Shown: positions 54,954 to 64,000, counted from the first letter of the stretch. The stretch is 64,000 bases of DNA from JBJHAX01 sp050480705 (GCA_050480705.1 JBJHAX010000001.1:261259-325258); one strand, 5' to 3'. Notes: generated by a model not told the origin, from the letters alone. A program made the numbers and translations.

Positions 54954-56020
54954 CCGACGAGATTCTCGATCGTGACCTGCTCGAGGGTGAAGCCGACATG
55001 GAGGCCAGCCTCCGCCCGGCGCTGCTCGCTGAGTTCGTCGGACAGAAGCGGGTGCGCCGCCAGCTCGAACTCGTGCTCGCCGGGGCGCGCAAACGGTCAT
55101 CTCCCACAGACCATGTGCTGCTCTCTGGTGCGCCTGGCCTGGGCAAGACGACGCTCGCCGCGATCGTCGCCGCCGAGGTCGGCGCGCAGTTCCGGGCGAC
55201 GTCGGGGCCTGCGATCGAACGGCCGGGCGACCTCGCTGCGATTCTCACCGGACTCGATCATGGCGACGTGCTGTTCCTCGACGAGATTCACCGCTTGCCG
55301 CGCACCGTCGAGGAAGTCCTGTATCCGGCGATGGAGGACTTCACGCTCGACATCGTCGTCGGCAAGGGCCCGGGTGCGCGCTCGATACGTCTCGAACTGC
55401 CCCGATTCACGCTCGTCGGCGCCACGACCCGCACCGGCCTGATCTCTTCGCCGCTGCGCGACAGGTTCGGCTTCTCGGCGCAACTCGAGCACTACGAAGT
55501 CGAAGACCTCGTGCTCATCGTGCGTCGATCTGCGGCGCTGCTCGACATCGATCTGACGGAGGAGGGAGCCACGGAGATCGCGAGCCGATCGCGTGGAACC
55601 CCCCGCATCGTCAATCGCCTGCTGCGCCGGGTGCGTGACTACGCCGACGTCGAAGGTGACGGCACGATCGGGCTGGACGTTGCGCGTGACGCGCTGCGTG
55701 TCTTCGACGTCGACGACCTCGGGCTCGACCGTCTCGACCGGCGTGTCCTCGAAGCGGTCGTGGACCGTTTCGACGGCGGTCCGGTGGGTCTGAGCACGCT
55801 GGCGACCGCCGTCGCCGAGGAACCCGATACCGTCGAGGACGCTGTCGAGCCGTTCCTGTTGCGATGCGGGTTGCTGCAGCGCACGCCGCGCGGACGTGTC
55901 GCAACTGCCGCCGCGTACGCGCATCTGGGGCGGCCGGTCCCGCCGGCCGGTTCGGTCGTGGCTCCGCGGATGCCGGGTGCGGTGCCGCTGTTCGACGAGC
56001 CGGGTGATCAGCAGCGCTGA
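54950..56020 (+). CDS. ruvB: Holliday junction branch migration ATPase RuvB
   Basis: Hexameric ATPase driving branch migration with RuvA; 356 residues. It shows LAEFVGQKRVRRQL, Walker A GAPGLGKTTLAAI, Walker B DVLFLDEIHRLPR, sensor 1 LVGATTRTGLISSPLRDRFG and the winged-helix C-terminal domain (TPRGRVAT). ATG 54950 overlaps the ruvA stop. Confidence 0.97.
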   Translation: MTDEILDRDLLEGEADMEASLRPALLAEFVGQKRVRRQLELVLAGARKRSSPTDHVLLSGAPGLGKTTLAAIVAAEVGAQFRATSGPAIERPGDLAAILTGLDHGDVLFLDEIHRLPRTVEEVLYPAMEDFTLDIVVGKGPGARSIRLELPRFTLVGATTRTGLISSPLRDRFGFSAQLEHYEVEDLVLIVRRSAALLDIDLTEEGATEIASRSRGTPRIVNRLLRRVRDYADVEGDGTIGLDVARDALRVFDVDDLGLDRLDRRVLEAVVDRFDGGPVGLSTLATAVAEEPDTVEDAVEPFLLRCGLLQRTPRGRVATAAAYAHLGRPVPPAGSVVAPRMPGAVPLFDEPGDQQR

Positions 56021-56056
56021 CGCCCGCCGCAACCTCGTGAGCTGACGGGAGGGGTC

Positions 56057-57628
56057 ATGACCGCTGGCCTGCCCGTCGACCGGGTCGTTCTGTTGGCGTC
56101 GCTGCTGATCCTCGGCGCAGTCCTGACCGCAGCGTTCGCCGCACGGCCGCAGAGCCGATTCCGCGTGCCCGGTGCGCTGCTGTTCCTCGGGATCGGGATG
56201 CTCGTCGGCAGCGACGGCCTGGGCCTGGTCGACCTCGATGACGAACGGCTGGTGCGCGATGTCGGGGTGGTCGCGCTGCTGGTGATCCTCTTCGAAGGCG
56301 GGTTGACGACCAAGCCGACCGACCTGCGCCTGGCAGCGATCCCCGGAATCGCATTGTCGACCGTCGGCGTGGTCATCACCGCCGCAGTCACCGGGTTCGG
56401 TGCGTGGCTCGTTCTCGACATCGAACCGCTGACCGCGGGACTGCTGGGCGCGGTTGTCGCGTCGACGGACGCAGCAGCGGTCTTCTCCATGATGCGCACC
56501 ACGGCCCTGCCACGTCGCGTGTCCGCCGTGCTGCGCATCGAGTCGGGCGCGAACGACCCCATCGCTGTCATGCTCACCGTGGGGCTGTTGGCAACGCTCG
56601 AACACGGCTCCTTGTCGGCCACGGACTGGATCGGTTTCGCGGCGATGCAGATCGGCGGCGGCGTACTCATCGGTGCGCTGGTCGGCGTCGTCGGCGTGTG
56701 GCTGCTCCGACGGGTCGAACTCGGGATCCCGGGCCTGTACCCGGTGCTCGCCGCATCGTTTGGCGGCGTTGCCTACGGCGTGGCCGCCACGGTAGGGGGA
56801 TCGGGTTTCGTTGCCGTCTACCTGGCAGGCCTGGCCATCGGCGGCTTCGTGCCCCGCCATCGCCGTGAAGTGCTGCGCTTCCACGAGGCGATGGCCAACG
56901 CCTCCGAGGTCGGCCTGTTCCTGCTGCTCGGCCTGCTGGTGTTCCCGTCACGGCTCGTTGCCGCTGCGTTGCCCGCGCTCGCCGTCGCGGGGCTGCTGAT
57001 CCTCGTCGCGCGCCCGCTCGCAGTGTGGCTGTGTGCGCTGGGGTCGCGCCTCGGATGGCGCGAACAGGTCGTGGTGAATCTTGCTGGCCTGCGTGGCGCG
57101 GTTCCGATCGTGCTCGCGACTTTCCCCTACACCGCCGGCGTTCCTTCGGGGGACCAGATCTTCAACGTGGTGTTCTTCGTGGTCCTCGTGTCTGTGCTGC
57201 TGCAGGGTTCCGCGCTCGGTCCCGTCGTGCGCCGCTTGGGGATGGAGACCGACCGTCCCGCCTGGGCGCCGGTCGCCGAGGTCCTGCCGCTCGACGACAT
57301 CGATGTCGACCTCGTCGAACTCCATGTCACCGAGGAGTTGGCCATCGTCGACCGGCCGCTGCACGCGCTCGGTGAACTCGGGGCGACGCTGGTGGCCGCA
57401 CTCGTACGTGACAACCGGGTGATCGTGCCCAAAGGTGACACCGTCGTGCGGGCAGGCGACGTGTTGTTGATCACCGCACACAGGGAAGGTGATGTACTCG
57501 CGCGCTTGACCGCGTGGGCGCGCGGTGAACGCGTCGTCATCGACGAGTCCGACATCGCGCCTGCGGAACGCGTCGACGACGTTGACGCGCAGGGCGGGGA
57601 CGAGGACCGCCCATCCACGCGTACGTGA
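56057..57628 (+). CDS. CPA1-type cation/proton antiporter with RCK_C domain
   Basis: A 523-residue membrane protein of the NhaP2/K+(Na+)/H+ antiporter group. About 12-13 helices occupy residues 8-390; the ion-binding sites are visible as VVASTDAAAVFSMM and ESGANDPIAVML. A cytoplasmic TrkA-C/RCK_C domain follows (about 415-490, DLVELHVTEELAIVDRPL to AGDVLLITAH), which in relatives binds a regulatory nucleotide. GGGAGGGG lies before ATG 56057. It sits between ruvB and yajC, 36 bases after ruvB. Choice between K+ and Na+ is not decided by sequence. Confidence 0.88.
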   Translation: MTAGLPVDRVVLLASLLILGAVLTAAFAARPQSRFRVPGALLFLGIGMLVGSDGLGLVDLDDERLVRDVGVVALLVILFEGGLTTKPTDLRLAAIPGIALSTVGVVITAAVTGFGAWLVLDIEPLTAGLLGAVVASTDAAAVFSMMRTTALPRRVSAVLRIESGANDPIAVMLTVGLLATLEHGSLSATDWIGFAAMQIGGGVLIGALVGVVGVWLLRRVELGIPGLYPVLAASFGGVAYGVAATVGGSGFVAVYLAGLAIGGFVPRHRREVLRFHEAMANASEVGLFLLLGLLVFPSRLVAAALPALAVAGLLILVARPLAVWLCALGSRLGWREQVVVNLAGLRGAVPIVLATFPYTAGVPSGDQIFNVVFFVVLVSVLLQGSALGPVVRRLGMETDRPAWAPVAEVLPLDDIDVDLVELHVTEELAIVDRPLHALGELGATLVAALVRDNRVIVPKGDTVVRAGDVLLITAHREGDVLARLTAWARGERVVIDESDIAPAERVDDVDAQGGDEDRPSTRT

Positions 57629-57820
57629 CGTCGCGACGACGCGTGCGCCACGTGGGTGTCGCCGCCGCCCGCGGCGTGTGCGCGAGGCCGTGAGCGGACA
57701 GTAGGATGGCGCGCCGCCGCGGTCCACGACGTGTCCGGTCCCGGCGCAACCGCCAGTGCGTCGCGTATGCACGCGCCGGCGGCACTGATCGACCGACCCC
57801 GATTTCGGAGGCCCCTCCCT

Positions 57821-58102
57821 GTGGAAGGCTTCGGCGGCCTGCTGCTGCCCATCCTGTTCCTGGTCGTTCTCTACCTGCTGCTGATCCGTCCGCAGCAGCG
57901 CCGACAGAAGGAGCACCGTGCGCTCGTCGCGGGTGTGAACGTCGGCGACGACGTGATCACCATCGGCGGTGTCCACGGTCGCGTCGTGGACCTGGGCGAC
58001 GACACCATGGATCTCCAGGTCACCGGCGACGACGACGTGGTGATCCGTTTCCAGCGCACGTCACTCGCCAGAGTCGTGCGTGACGAGCCCGAGATCGAGT
58101 GA
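57821..58102 (+). CDS. yajC: Preprotein translocase subunit YajC
   Basis: A 93-residue protein with one N-terminal membrane helix (about 7-25, LLLPILFLVVLYLLLIRP), the basic stretch QQRRQKEHRAL and a soluble domain with VNVGDDVITIGGVHGRVVDLG. It associates with SecD and SecF. CGGAGG eight bases before GTG 57821 fixes the start; the longer open frame to 57656 is rejected. A TAGGAT box at 57702-57707 may be the -10 of this operon. The stop overlaps the next gene's GTG. Confidence 0.95.
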   Translation: MEGFGGLLLPILFLVVLYLLLIRPQQRRQKEHRALVAGVNVGDDVITIGGVHGRVVDLGDDTMDLQVTGDDDVVIRFQRTSLARVVRDEPEIE

Positions 58103-58968
58103 CCGGTCCAGACGCAGGATCGTCTTCTCCCGGCGAGCCCGCCGGGAAGTCGACTGCGCCTGCTGAGTCACCTTCGGCGATGCGTGACCCCGAATCGGCG
58201 ATCGCCGGCTCGGCTGAGGCGGCGCTGCTGCGCGGCGTCGACGCCGCTGCGGCCGTGCGCGAGGCGGCCGAGGTCGGTCTCGATGCGGAGCGGCGCACGG
58301 GCTCGCACGTCGATGTGCTCACGCGGCTGCAGGAAGACGAGGTCGTCAGCGCGTTCATCAAACTGGCCGACCAGTTCCTCGCCGCGCAGGGTTTCACCGA
58401 GCATGGCTTCCGTCACGCCAACCTCGTTGGCCGCATCGCACACAACGTCCTGCACCATCTGGGTGCCGACCCCGACCTGTGCGAACTGGCGGCCATCGGC
58501 GGCTATCTGCACGATGTCGGCAACGTCGTGACACGCTCGAATCATGGTTTGTCGAGCGCCTGGATCGCCTACGACGCGCTTCGCCGCCTCGACGTCGACC
58601 CCTACCGGGTCGGCCTCGTGCTCTCGGCGGTCGGCAATCACGAGGAGCAGTACGGGTCGTCGATCGGTCCCGTCGGCGCCGCGGTGATCCTTGCGGACAA
58701 ATCGGACGTCCACCGCTCCCGTGTCCGCAAGGGTGCGGACACCTCGGCGGACATCCACGACCGCGTCAACGACGCCGTCACCTACTCGTTCCTCCGTGTC
58801 GACGCCGACGCCGCCACCATCACGCTCGAACTTCAGCTCGACACCGACCGCTCGACGGTCATCGAGTACTTCGAGATCTTTCTCGAGAGGATGATGATGT
58901 GCCGTCGGGCGGCGCGCACCCTCGGGTGCGAGTTTCGCATCGCCGCCAACGGTGTGCCGCTCGGCTGA
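58099..58968 (+). CDS. HD-domain phosphohydrolase in the yajC-secDF operon
   Basis: A 289-residue soluble protein. The first 75 residues are low in structure (Ser, Pro, Ala, Glu). An HD domain follows with EHGFRHANLVGRIAHNVL, then GGYLHDVGNVV (the HD pair) and IAYDALRRLD, and an ILADKSDVHRSRV segment with a later conserved Asp. A C-terminal ferredoxin-like part contains EYFEIFLERMMMCRRAA. HD proteins hydrolyse phosphate esters of nucleotides; here no substrate is indicated. The GTG start overlaps the yajC stop and secD follows 18 bases later, so it is co-translated with the Sec accessory genes. It has no link to Sec in E. coli. Confidence 0.85.
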   Translation: MTGPDAGSSSPGEPAGKSTAPAESPSAMRDPESAIAGSAEAALLRGVDAAAAVREAAEVGLDAERRTGSHVDVLTRLQEDEVVSAFIKLADQFLAAQGFTEHGFRHANLVGRIAHNVLHHLGADPDLCELAAIGGYLHDVGNVVTRSNHGLSSAWIAYDALRRLDVDPYRVGLVLSAVGNHEEQYGSSIGPVGAAVILADKSDVHRSRVRKGADTSADIHDRVNDAVTYSFLRVDADAATITLELQLDTDRSTVIEYFEIFLERMMMCRRAARTLGCEFRIAANGVPLG

Positions 58969-58986
58969 CGAACAGGATCCGAACGC

Positions 58987-60465
58987 GTGGACAAGCGCCC
59001 CCTGATCACGACACTTTCGCTGCTGCTGTTGCTGGTGGCGGGTGCTGCGACGTACCTGGCCAGCGGTGCGCGTCCCAACCTCGGCCTGGACCTGCAAGGG
59101 GGGATCAGCGCGGTCTACGAGCCGGTGCTGCCCGAGGGGCAGCAGATGCCCGACGACTTCGACGATGTGCTCGACGAGACGATCGAAGTGATTCGGGCAC
59201 GCGTCGACTCGCTCGGTGTCGCCGAACCTGACATCTCGCGGCGTGGTCAGGACGTGCTCGTCCAGCTTCCCGGTGTGACCGACGCCGACCGCCTCCAGGA
59301 ACTCATCGGACGCACCGCACAGCTGAGCTTCCGTCCCATCATCGAGGTCATCCCGCCGGGTGCTGACGGCTACGACGAAGGCTACGACTGCGACGCACCC
59401 GTCGACGAACGGCCAGAACTCGGCCTCGCCGACTCCGGCGTGGTGTGCGGCTCGCCCGACGATGCCGTCCTCGACGCCGCCACGGACGAGTTCCTGCCGA
59501 TGAAGTACCTGGTGGGGCCGGCGGCGCTCACCGGCGAGCGGATCTCGGACGCGTTCCCGGTTCTCGCCGACGCGCAGGGTTACGCGGTCTCCCTCCAGCT
59601 CGACCGGCAAGGGGGCGAGGCGTTCGCCGCGATCACCGCCGAGTTGGCGTGCGAACGTGACCAGGGGCTTCCCGGGCAGCTCGCGATCGTCCTCGACGAG
59701 GTCGTGGAGTCGTCTCCCAGCATGGCTGCGGGAGTGCGATGCGGTGTCGGCATCCGCGACGGCGCCGCGCAGATCACCGTCGGTGCGGGCAGCCTGCGGG
59801 AACAGGAGCAGGCCGCACAGGACCTTGCGCTCGTGTTGCGGACGGGCGCGCTGCCGATCAGCCTCGAAGCCTCCACCTTCGAGCAGGTCTCGGCGACGCT
59901 GGGCGCCGAGTCGCTGCGCGCCGGGCTGCTCGCGGGCCTCATCGGGCTCGCCCTGGTCGGCGTGTGGCTGATCTGGTTCTACCGGTCGCTCGGCGTCGTC
60001 GCGCTGGCTGCGCTGGGGGTGTTCGGCGGGATGATGATGGGTCTGATCTCCCTGCTGGGCAACGTCGGGTTCGCGCTCACCCTCGCCGGGGTTGCCGGAC
60101 TGATCGTCGCCATCGGGATCACGGCCGACTCGTCGATCATCTATTTCGAACGCATCCGCGACGAGGTCAACCTCGGAAAGACCGTGCGCACCGCGGTGCG
60201 CAAGGCGTTCACCTCGGCGTTCCGGACCAACCTGGCCGGCAACACCGTCACGCTCGCTGCCGCGGTGATCCTGTACTTCCTCGCCGTCGGGCCGGTGCGA
60301 GGATTCGCGTTGATGCTGGGGGTCGCCACCATCCTCGATCTGGTGATCATGTGGGGCTTCACCCGACCCGTCGTGTGGCTGATGTCGACGACACGGCTGC
60401 TCACACGCCGCACGGTGCGCGCGAGCGATACCGGTGGACAGACCGTGACGGAGGGTGCGCGATGA
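58987..60465 (+). CDS. secD: Protein translocase subunit SecD
   Basis: Drives late stages of protein export using the proton gradient. The 492-residue protein has one N-terminal helix, a large periplasmic-type P1 domain beginning NLGLDLQGGISAVYEP, and five C-terminal helices including LGAESLRAGLLAGLIGLALV and the conserved proton-path region GITADSSIIYFERIRDE. The middle region has a C4-type pair (YDCDAPVDE and VVCGSPDDA) and a further Cys pair that is typical of actinobacterial SecD as I recall it. GTG 58987. The ATGA overlap leads into secF. Confidence 0.95.
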   Translation: MDKRPLITTLSLLLLLVAGAATYLASGARPNLGLDLQGGISAVYEPVLPEGQQMPDDFDDVLDETIEVIRARVDSLGVAEPDISRRGQDVLVQLPGVTDADRLQELIGRTAQLSFRPIIEVIPPGADGYDEGYDCDAPVDERPELGLADSGVVCGSPDDAVLDAATDEFLPMKYLVGPAALTGERISDAFPVLADAQGYAVSLQLDRQGGEAFAAITAELACERDQGLPGQLAIVLDEVVESSPSMAAGVRCGVGIRDGAAQITVGAGSLREQEQAAQDLALVLRTGALPISLEASTFEQVSATLGAESLRAGLLAGLIGLALVGVWLIWFYRSLGVVALAALGVFGGMMMGLISLLGNVGFALTLAGVAGLIVAIGITADSSIIYFERIRDEVNLGKTVRTAVRKAFTSAFRTNLAGNTVTLAAAVILYFLAVGPVRGFALMLGVATILDLVIMWGFTRPVVWLMSTTRLLTRRTVRASDTGGQTVTEGAR

Positions 60466-61520
60466 GGACGCCGAGCTACGACTTCGTCGGTCGTGCACCA
60501 CGCTGGGCGGTGCTGACCGCCGTCCTGATCCTCGCCGGGATCCTCTCGATCACCTTCCGGGGGCTCGACCTGTCGATCGATTTCGTCGGCGGGACGTCCT
60601 ACACGCTGACCGGGGTGCGCGACGACGTCAACTCCCAGCAGCTGCGTGAGGCTGCCGAGGACGCCGGGGCCGCGGACGTCGTCGCGCAGGTGCAGCTCGA
60701 GGGGGACCGTGCCGTCGGGGCGATCGTGCGTATGGACGCGATCGAGCCGGGCAGCGAGGCCTCGCGTGCGATGGAGCAGGCCCTTGCCGCCGTCGCCGAA
60801 CCCGATGAGATCGTGGCCAACTTCGTCGGGCCGACGTGGGGCGAGCGGATCACGCGCCAGGCTGCGCAGGCACTGGCGGTGTTCCTGGTCGTCATCGTCG
60901 GCTACATCTCCCTGCGCCTCGAGTTCAAGATGGCGATCGCCGCGGTGATCGCGCTGCTGCACGACGTCGCGGTGACGATCGGGGTGTATGCCGCGGTCGG
61001 CTTCAACGTCTCACCGGCCACCGTGATCGCCTTGCTCACCATCCTCGGCTATTCGCTCTACGACACGGTGGTGGTCTTCGATCGCGTCAAGGACAATTCG
61101 GTCTCGCTCGGCGACCCGGGACGGCGCACCTACACCGAACTCGTGAATTCGTCGCTCAACGAGGTGTTGTACCGGTCGATCAACACCTCCATCACCTCGA
61201 TCCTGCCGGTCGGCGCACTGTTGTTCATCGGCGGCCGCGTGCTGGGCGCGACGACCCTGCAGGACCTCGCACTGGCGTTGTTCGTCGGCATGGCCGCCGG
61301 CATCTACTCGTCGCTGTTCGTCGCCGGACCGATTCTCGTGTGGCTCAAGATGCGCGAACCGGCCGAGCAACGCCGGGCGATCAAGGCTGCCGACGGCGAC
61401 ATCACCCCCCAGCGGCGCGAGGCAGCGCCCGCGGGCTCACCCGAAGCGCGCGCCCCGATCACGACCGACTACGTGCGGGGAACCGGACGTTCCGGCAAGC
61501 GGCGCAAACGTCGGCGCTGA
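60462..61520 (+). CDS. secF: Protein translocase subunit SecF
   Basis: Partner of SecD, 352 residues with six helices. It shows LDLSIDFVGGTSYTLTG near the start, FKMAIAAVIALLHDVAVTIG, LTILGYSLYDTVVVFDRVKD (conserved acidic residues in helices 4-5) and a basic C-terminal tail GRSGKRRKRRR. ATG 60462 overlaps the secD stop. apt begins 23 bases downstream. Confidence 0.96.
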   Translation: MRTPSYDFVGRAPRWAVLTAVLILAGILSITFRGLDLSIDFVGGTSYTLTGVRDDVNSQQLREAAEDAGAADVVAQVQLEGDRAVGAIVRMDAIEPGSEASRAMEQALAAVAEPDEIVANFVGPTWGERITRQAAQALAVFLVVIVGYISLRLEFKMAIAAVIALLHDVAVTIGVYAAVGFNVSPATVIALLTILGYSLYDTVVVFDRVKDNSVSLGDPGRRTYTELVNSSLNEVLYRSINTSITSILPVGALLFIGGRVLGATTLQDLALALFVGMAAGIYSSLFVAGPILVWLKMREPAEQRRAIKAADGDITPQRREAAPAGSPEARAPITTDYVRGTGRSGKRRKRRR

Positions 61521-61543
61521 CCCCCGACACCGCAACCAAAGGC

Positions 61544-62083
61544 ATGCGTGTGCACGTCGAGTTCGACACCTCACATCTGGCTGAGTACGTCCGCGACATC
61601 CCCGATTTCCCGCAGCCGGGTGTCGGCTTCAAAGACGTCACACCGCTGCTGCTCGACCACGTCGCATTCTCGACCGCGGTCGATGCGCTGGTGATGCACT
61701 TCGGCCGCGGCACCGTCGACAAGGTCGTGGGCATCGAGGCGCGCGGGTTCATCCTCGCCGCGCCCGTCGCCTACCACTTCGGCGCCGGGTTCGTCCCCGC
61801 CCGCAAGGCCGGCAAGCTTCCCGCTTCGACGCGAAGCGTCGGTTACGAGCTCGAGTACGGCCAGGAGACGCTCGAGATCCACGAGGACGCAATCCACGCG
61901 GGTGAACGGGTTCTCATCGTCGACGACGTGCTCGCGACAGGCGGAACCGCCCGGGCGACGGCGACGTTGGTTGAACAGCTCGGCGGCGAACTCATCGGTT
62001 TCGGCTTCCTCATCGAACTCGGATTCCTTGGCGGCGCCGCGAAACTCGACGGCTACGACCACGTCTCGCTGATCCGCTACTGA
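61544..62083 (+). CDS. apt: Adenine phosphoribosyltransferase
   Basis: Salvages adenine to AMP with PRPP; 179 residues. DIPDFPQPGVGFKDVTPLL starts the fold and the PRPP motif is VLIVDDVLATGGTARAT, with GIEARGFILAAPVAY and RKAGKLPAST as the adenine-loop segments. ATG 61544 is in frame a little upstream of the conserved core; a GTG at 61550 is a possible alternative. It follows secF by 23 bases and precedes rel, the order of M. tuberculosis (apt next to relA). Confidence 0.95.
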   Translation: MRVHVEFDTSHLAEYVRDIPDFPQPGVGFKDVTPLLLDHVAFSTAVDALVMHFGRGTVDKVVGIEARGFILAAPVAYHFGAGFVPARKAGKLPASTRSVGYELEYGQETLEIHEDAIHAGERVLIVDDVLATGGTARATATLVEQLGGELIGFGFLIELGFLGGAAKLDGYDHVSLIRY

Positions 62084-62149
62084 CAACCACGCCCGGGGCG
62101 CACCCGCGGGCGCAGGTACGCTCGTGCCTCGCACGTGAAGGTGTCCCGA

Positions 62150-64000
62150 GTGGCGGCGGAGACGACGCACACCGAACAGGACCGGCAACCACGGCCGGCC
62201 CTCCCACCGCCACGGCCCTCGGGCGTCGCCCGCGTCCTTGCGCGCCTGCCGCTGCTCACTCGTGACGAGGTCCCCGCAGAACTCGACGAACTCGTCGCCG
62301 CGATCCGAGACGCCTCAAAGGCCGACGTGCGCGAGGTCGCACGCGCCTACGCGTACGCCGATGCGATGCACGAGGGTCAGCGGCGCCGCAGCGGCGCCGC
62401 CTACATCACCCATCCGGTCGCGGTCGCCACCGAACTCGCCAAGCTGGGGCTGGGCACCGCGACGCTGTGCGCCGCCCTGCTCCACGATGTCGTCGAGGAC
62501 ACCCCGGCCACGCTCGACGACATCCGTGAGGGTTTCGGTGCCGAGGTCGCCAAGCTCGTCGACGGCGTCACCAAGCTCGACCGGATCCAGGTCGAATCGA
62601 AGCAGGAACAGCAGGCCGAGACGCTGCGCAAGATGATCGTCGCAATGGCCGAGGACATCCGTGTACTCGTCGTCAAACTCGCCGATCGGCTCCACAACAT
62701 GGAGACCATCGGCTACATGCCGCGCGACAAACAGAAGCAGATCGCCCAGGAAACGCTCGACATCTACGCGCCACTCGCACAGCGGCTCGGCATCCAGAAC
62801 TTCAAGCTGCGGCTGGAGGATCTTGGCTTTGGTGCGTTGCATCCGAAGCGCTACGAAGAGATCGTCGCGATGGTCGACGAGCGCGACCCGGAACGTGAGG
62901 CCCATCTCGACGAGGTCATCGCGCTGATCCACGACCAGTTGCGCGAACTGAAGATCCGGGGCGAGGTCACCGGCCGCCCGAAGCACTACTACTCGATCTA
63001 CGAGAAGATGGTGCTGCGCGGCAAGGAGTTCGACGAGATCCACGATCTCGTCGCGGTGCGGGTCATCGTCGGTTCGGTCCGAGACTGCTACGCGGTACTC
63101 GGCCAGTTGCATGCGACCTGGCGTCCTATCCCGGGGCGTTTCAAGGACTACATCGCGATGCCGAAGGTCAACCTCTACCAGTCGCTGCACACCTCAGTGA
63201 TCGGCCCCAAGGGACGCCCGCTGGAGATCCAGATCCGCACCCGCGCGATGCACCAGACCGCCGAGTTCGGTGTCGCGGCGCACTGGAAGTACAAGGACGC
63301 CTCCCGCGGCACTCAGGAGGCCGGCGCCGACGAGCTGCCGTGGGTCGAGCAACTCCTCGAATGGCAGCAGGAGATCGAGGAACCGGGCGACTATCTCGAG
63401 TCGCTGCGCATCGACCTGTACCAGGACGAAGTGTTCGTGTTCACCCCCAAGGGTGACGTGATGGGCCTGCCGGCAGGCGCGACCCCGATCGACTTCGCCT
63501 ACGCGGTACACACCGAAGTCGGCCACCGCTGCATCGGTGCGCGCGTCAACGGGCGGCTGGTGCCGCTGGACCATCAGCTCGTCAACGGCGACACGGTCGA
63601 GGTGCTCACCTCGAAGGCGGAGGACGCCGGCCCGTCGCGCGACTGGCTGCAGCTGGCTGCCTCGACACGGGCCCGCTCGAAGATCCGGGCCCACTTCAAC
63701 CGTGAACGTCGTGAAGACGCGATCGTGCGGGGACGTGACGCGATCGCCCGTGCACTGAAGCGCAAGGGCGTCTCCTACTCGCGGGCGATGGCTTCGGGGG
63801 ACCTCACCGACGTTGCGCACCTGTTGAACTTCCGCGACACGGAAACGCTGTTCCGCGCCGTCGGCGAGGGTCACCTCGCCGCGCAGACCGTCGCCCAGCA
63901 GCTGGTCGGCGAACTCACCGACTCCCAGACCGACGAGACCGGTGAGACCTCAGCTCCTCCCAGCGGCCCGCCGATCCGCATCGGACGCCGAACCGACAGC
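62150..64000 (+). CDS. rel: Bifunctional (p)ppGpp synthetase/hydrolase, 3' end missing
   Basis: Makes and degrades the stringent-response alarmones; 617 of the expected 750-790 residues are visible. The HD hydrolase domain has AAYITHPVAVATELA and LLHDVVEDTPATL; the synthetase domain has GRPKHYYSIYEKM, HDLVAVRVIVGSV, PGRFKDYIAMPKVNLYQSLH; a TGS domain follows (DEVFVFTPKGDVMGLPAGATPIDFAYAVH). RFKD in place of the acidic ExDD marks the bifunctional Mg2+ type. The sequence ends before the ACT domain. Start is GTG 62150 (AAGG eight bases upstream) or GTG 62135/62141; TACGCT at 62117-62122 may be its -10. Confidence 0.95.
   Translation, partial: MAAETTHTEQDRQPRPALPPPRPSGVARVLARLPLLTRDEVPAELDELVAAIRDASKADVREVARAYAYADAMHEGQRRRSGAAYITHPVAVATELAKLGLGTATLCAALLHDVVEDTPATLDDIREGFGAEVAKLVDGVTKLDRIQVESKQEQQAETLRKMIVAMAEDIRVLVVKLADRLHNMETIGYMPRDKQKQIAQETLDIYAPLAQRLGIQNFKLRLEDLGFGALHPKRYEEIVAMVDERDPEREAHLDEVIALIHDQLRELKIRGEVTGRPKHYYSIYEKMVLRGKEFDEIHDLVAVRVIVGSVRDCYAVLGQLHATWRPIPGRFKDYIAMPKVNLYQSLHTSVIGPKGRPLEIQIRTRAMHQTAEFGVAAHWKYKDASRGTQEAGADELPWVEQLLEWQQEIEEPGDYLESLRIDLYQDEVFVFTPKGDVMGLPAGATPIDFAYAVHTEVGHRCIGARVNGRLVPLDHQLVNGDTVEVLTSKAEDAGPSRDWLQLAASTRARSKIRAHFNRERREDAIVRGRDAIARALKRKGVSYSRAMASGDLTDVAHLLNFRDTETLFRAVGEGHLAAQTVAQQLVGELTDSQTDETGETSAPPSGPPIRIGRRTDS

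Overview
The window is about 64 kb of high-GC DNA, roughly two thirds G+C, with many GTG starts and frequent 4-base stop/start overlaps. Gene content and order point to an actinobacterium (Actinomycetota). From thrS at about 44.2 kb to rel at the right edge the order is thrS, HIT, pgsA1, patA, pimA, pdxS, pdxT, yebC, ruvCAB, yajC, secDF, apt, rel. As I recall it, this is the Mycobacterium tuberculosis Rv2614c-Rv2583c order, with local insertions. Genes that usually mark mycobacteria or streptomycetes are not seen, and several neighbourhoods look unusual. My best guess is a deep-branching actinobacterial class (for example Nitriliruptoria or Euzebyales type), but that is inference. The sequence is a draft: ten Ns sit inside a GGDEF gene at 10515-10524.

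Left part, 0-14 kb. This holds a truncated M42-type aminopeptidase, a membrane GAF-GGDEF diguanylate cyclase, rmuC and guaB. Converging on guaB is a DUF3467 + HAD phosphatase pair, followed by a stand-alone glucose-6-phosphate isomerase and a tRNA-Val(UAC). Next come a Nif3-like protein and its zinc-ribbon partner. A leftward unit then carries a class IV aminotransferase, otsA and otsB (trehalose synthesis) and a second, degenerate GGDEF protein that starts one base after otsB.

Middle part, 14-44 kb. RNase P RNA is followed by hemE-hemY, a SRAP protein, two tiny membrane proteins, a LON-N protein, a pterin dehydratase and a matrixin-like secreted protease. Then come two tandem CNNM/CorC proteins that run into a Mug-type DNA glycosylase, ilvD with a small unknown gene, and a thioesterase coupled to a probable methylsuccinyl-CoA dehydrogenase facing an enoyl-CoA hydratase. 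After these come the glutamate synthase large subunit without its small subunit, a secreted M23 peptidase, and korAB (2-oxoacid:ferredoxin oxidoreductase) followed by a PD-(D/E)XK nuclease and a HIRAN protein. A VanW protein and an NptA-type phosphate transporter with a PhoU protein close this part.

Right part, 44-64 kb. After tRNA-Val(CAC), one rightward block covers threonyl-tRNA synthetase, phosphatidylinositol mannoside synthesis (pgsA1, patA, pimA), a YerB-like lipoprotein, PLP synthase (pdxST), yebC, Holliday-junction processing (ruvCAB, with a clear LexA box upstream of ruvC), and a CPA1 antiporter. It then continues with Sec translocase accessory genes (yajC, secD, secF) holding an HD-domain gene between yajC and secD, then apt and the 5' part of a bifunctional (p)ppGpp synthetase/hydrolase cut by the window end.

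Most of the window is housekeeping. I found no CRISPR array, prophage, transposase or obvious defence island. The more unusual signals are the four-cysteine GAF-GGDEF protein, the otsBA-GGDEF coupling, the HD gene inside the yajC-secDF operon, the korAB-nuclease-HIRAN neighbourhood with a structured intergenic region, and candidate leaderless promoters.
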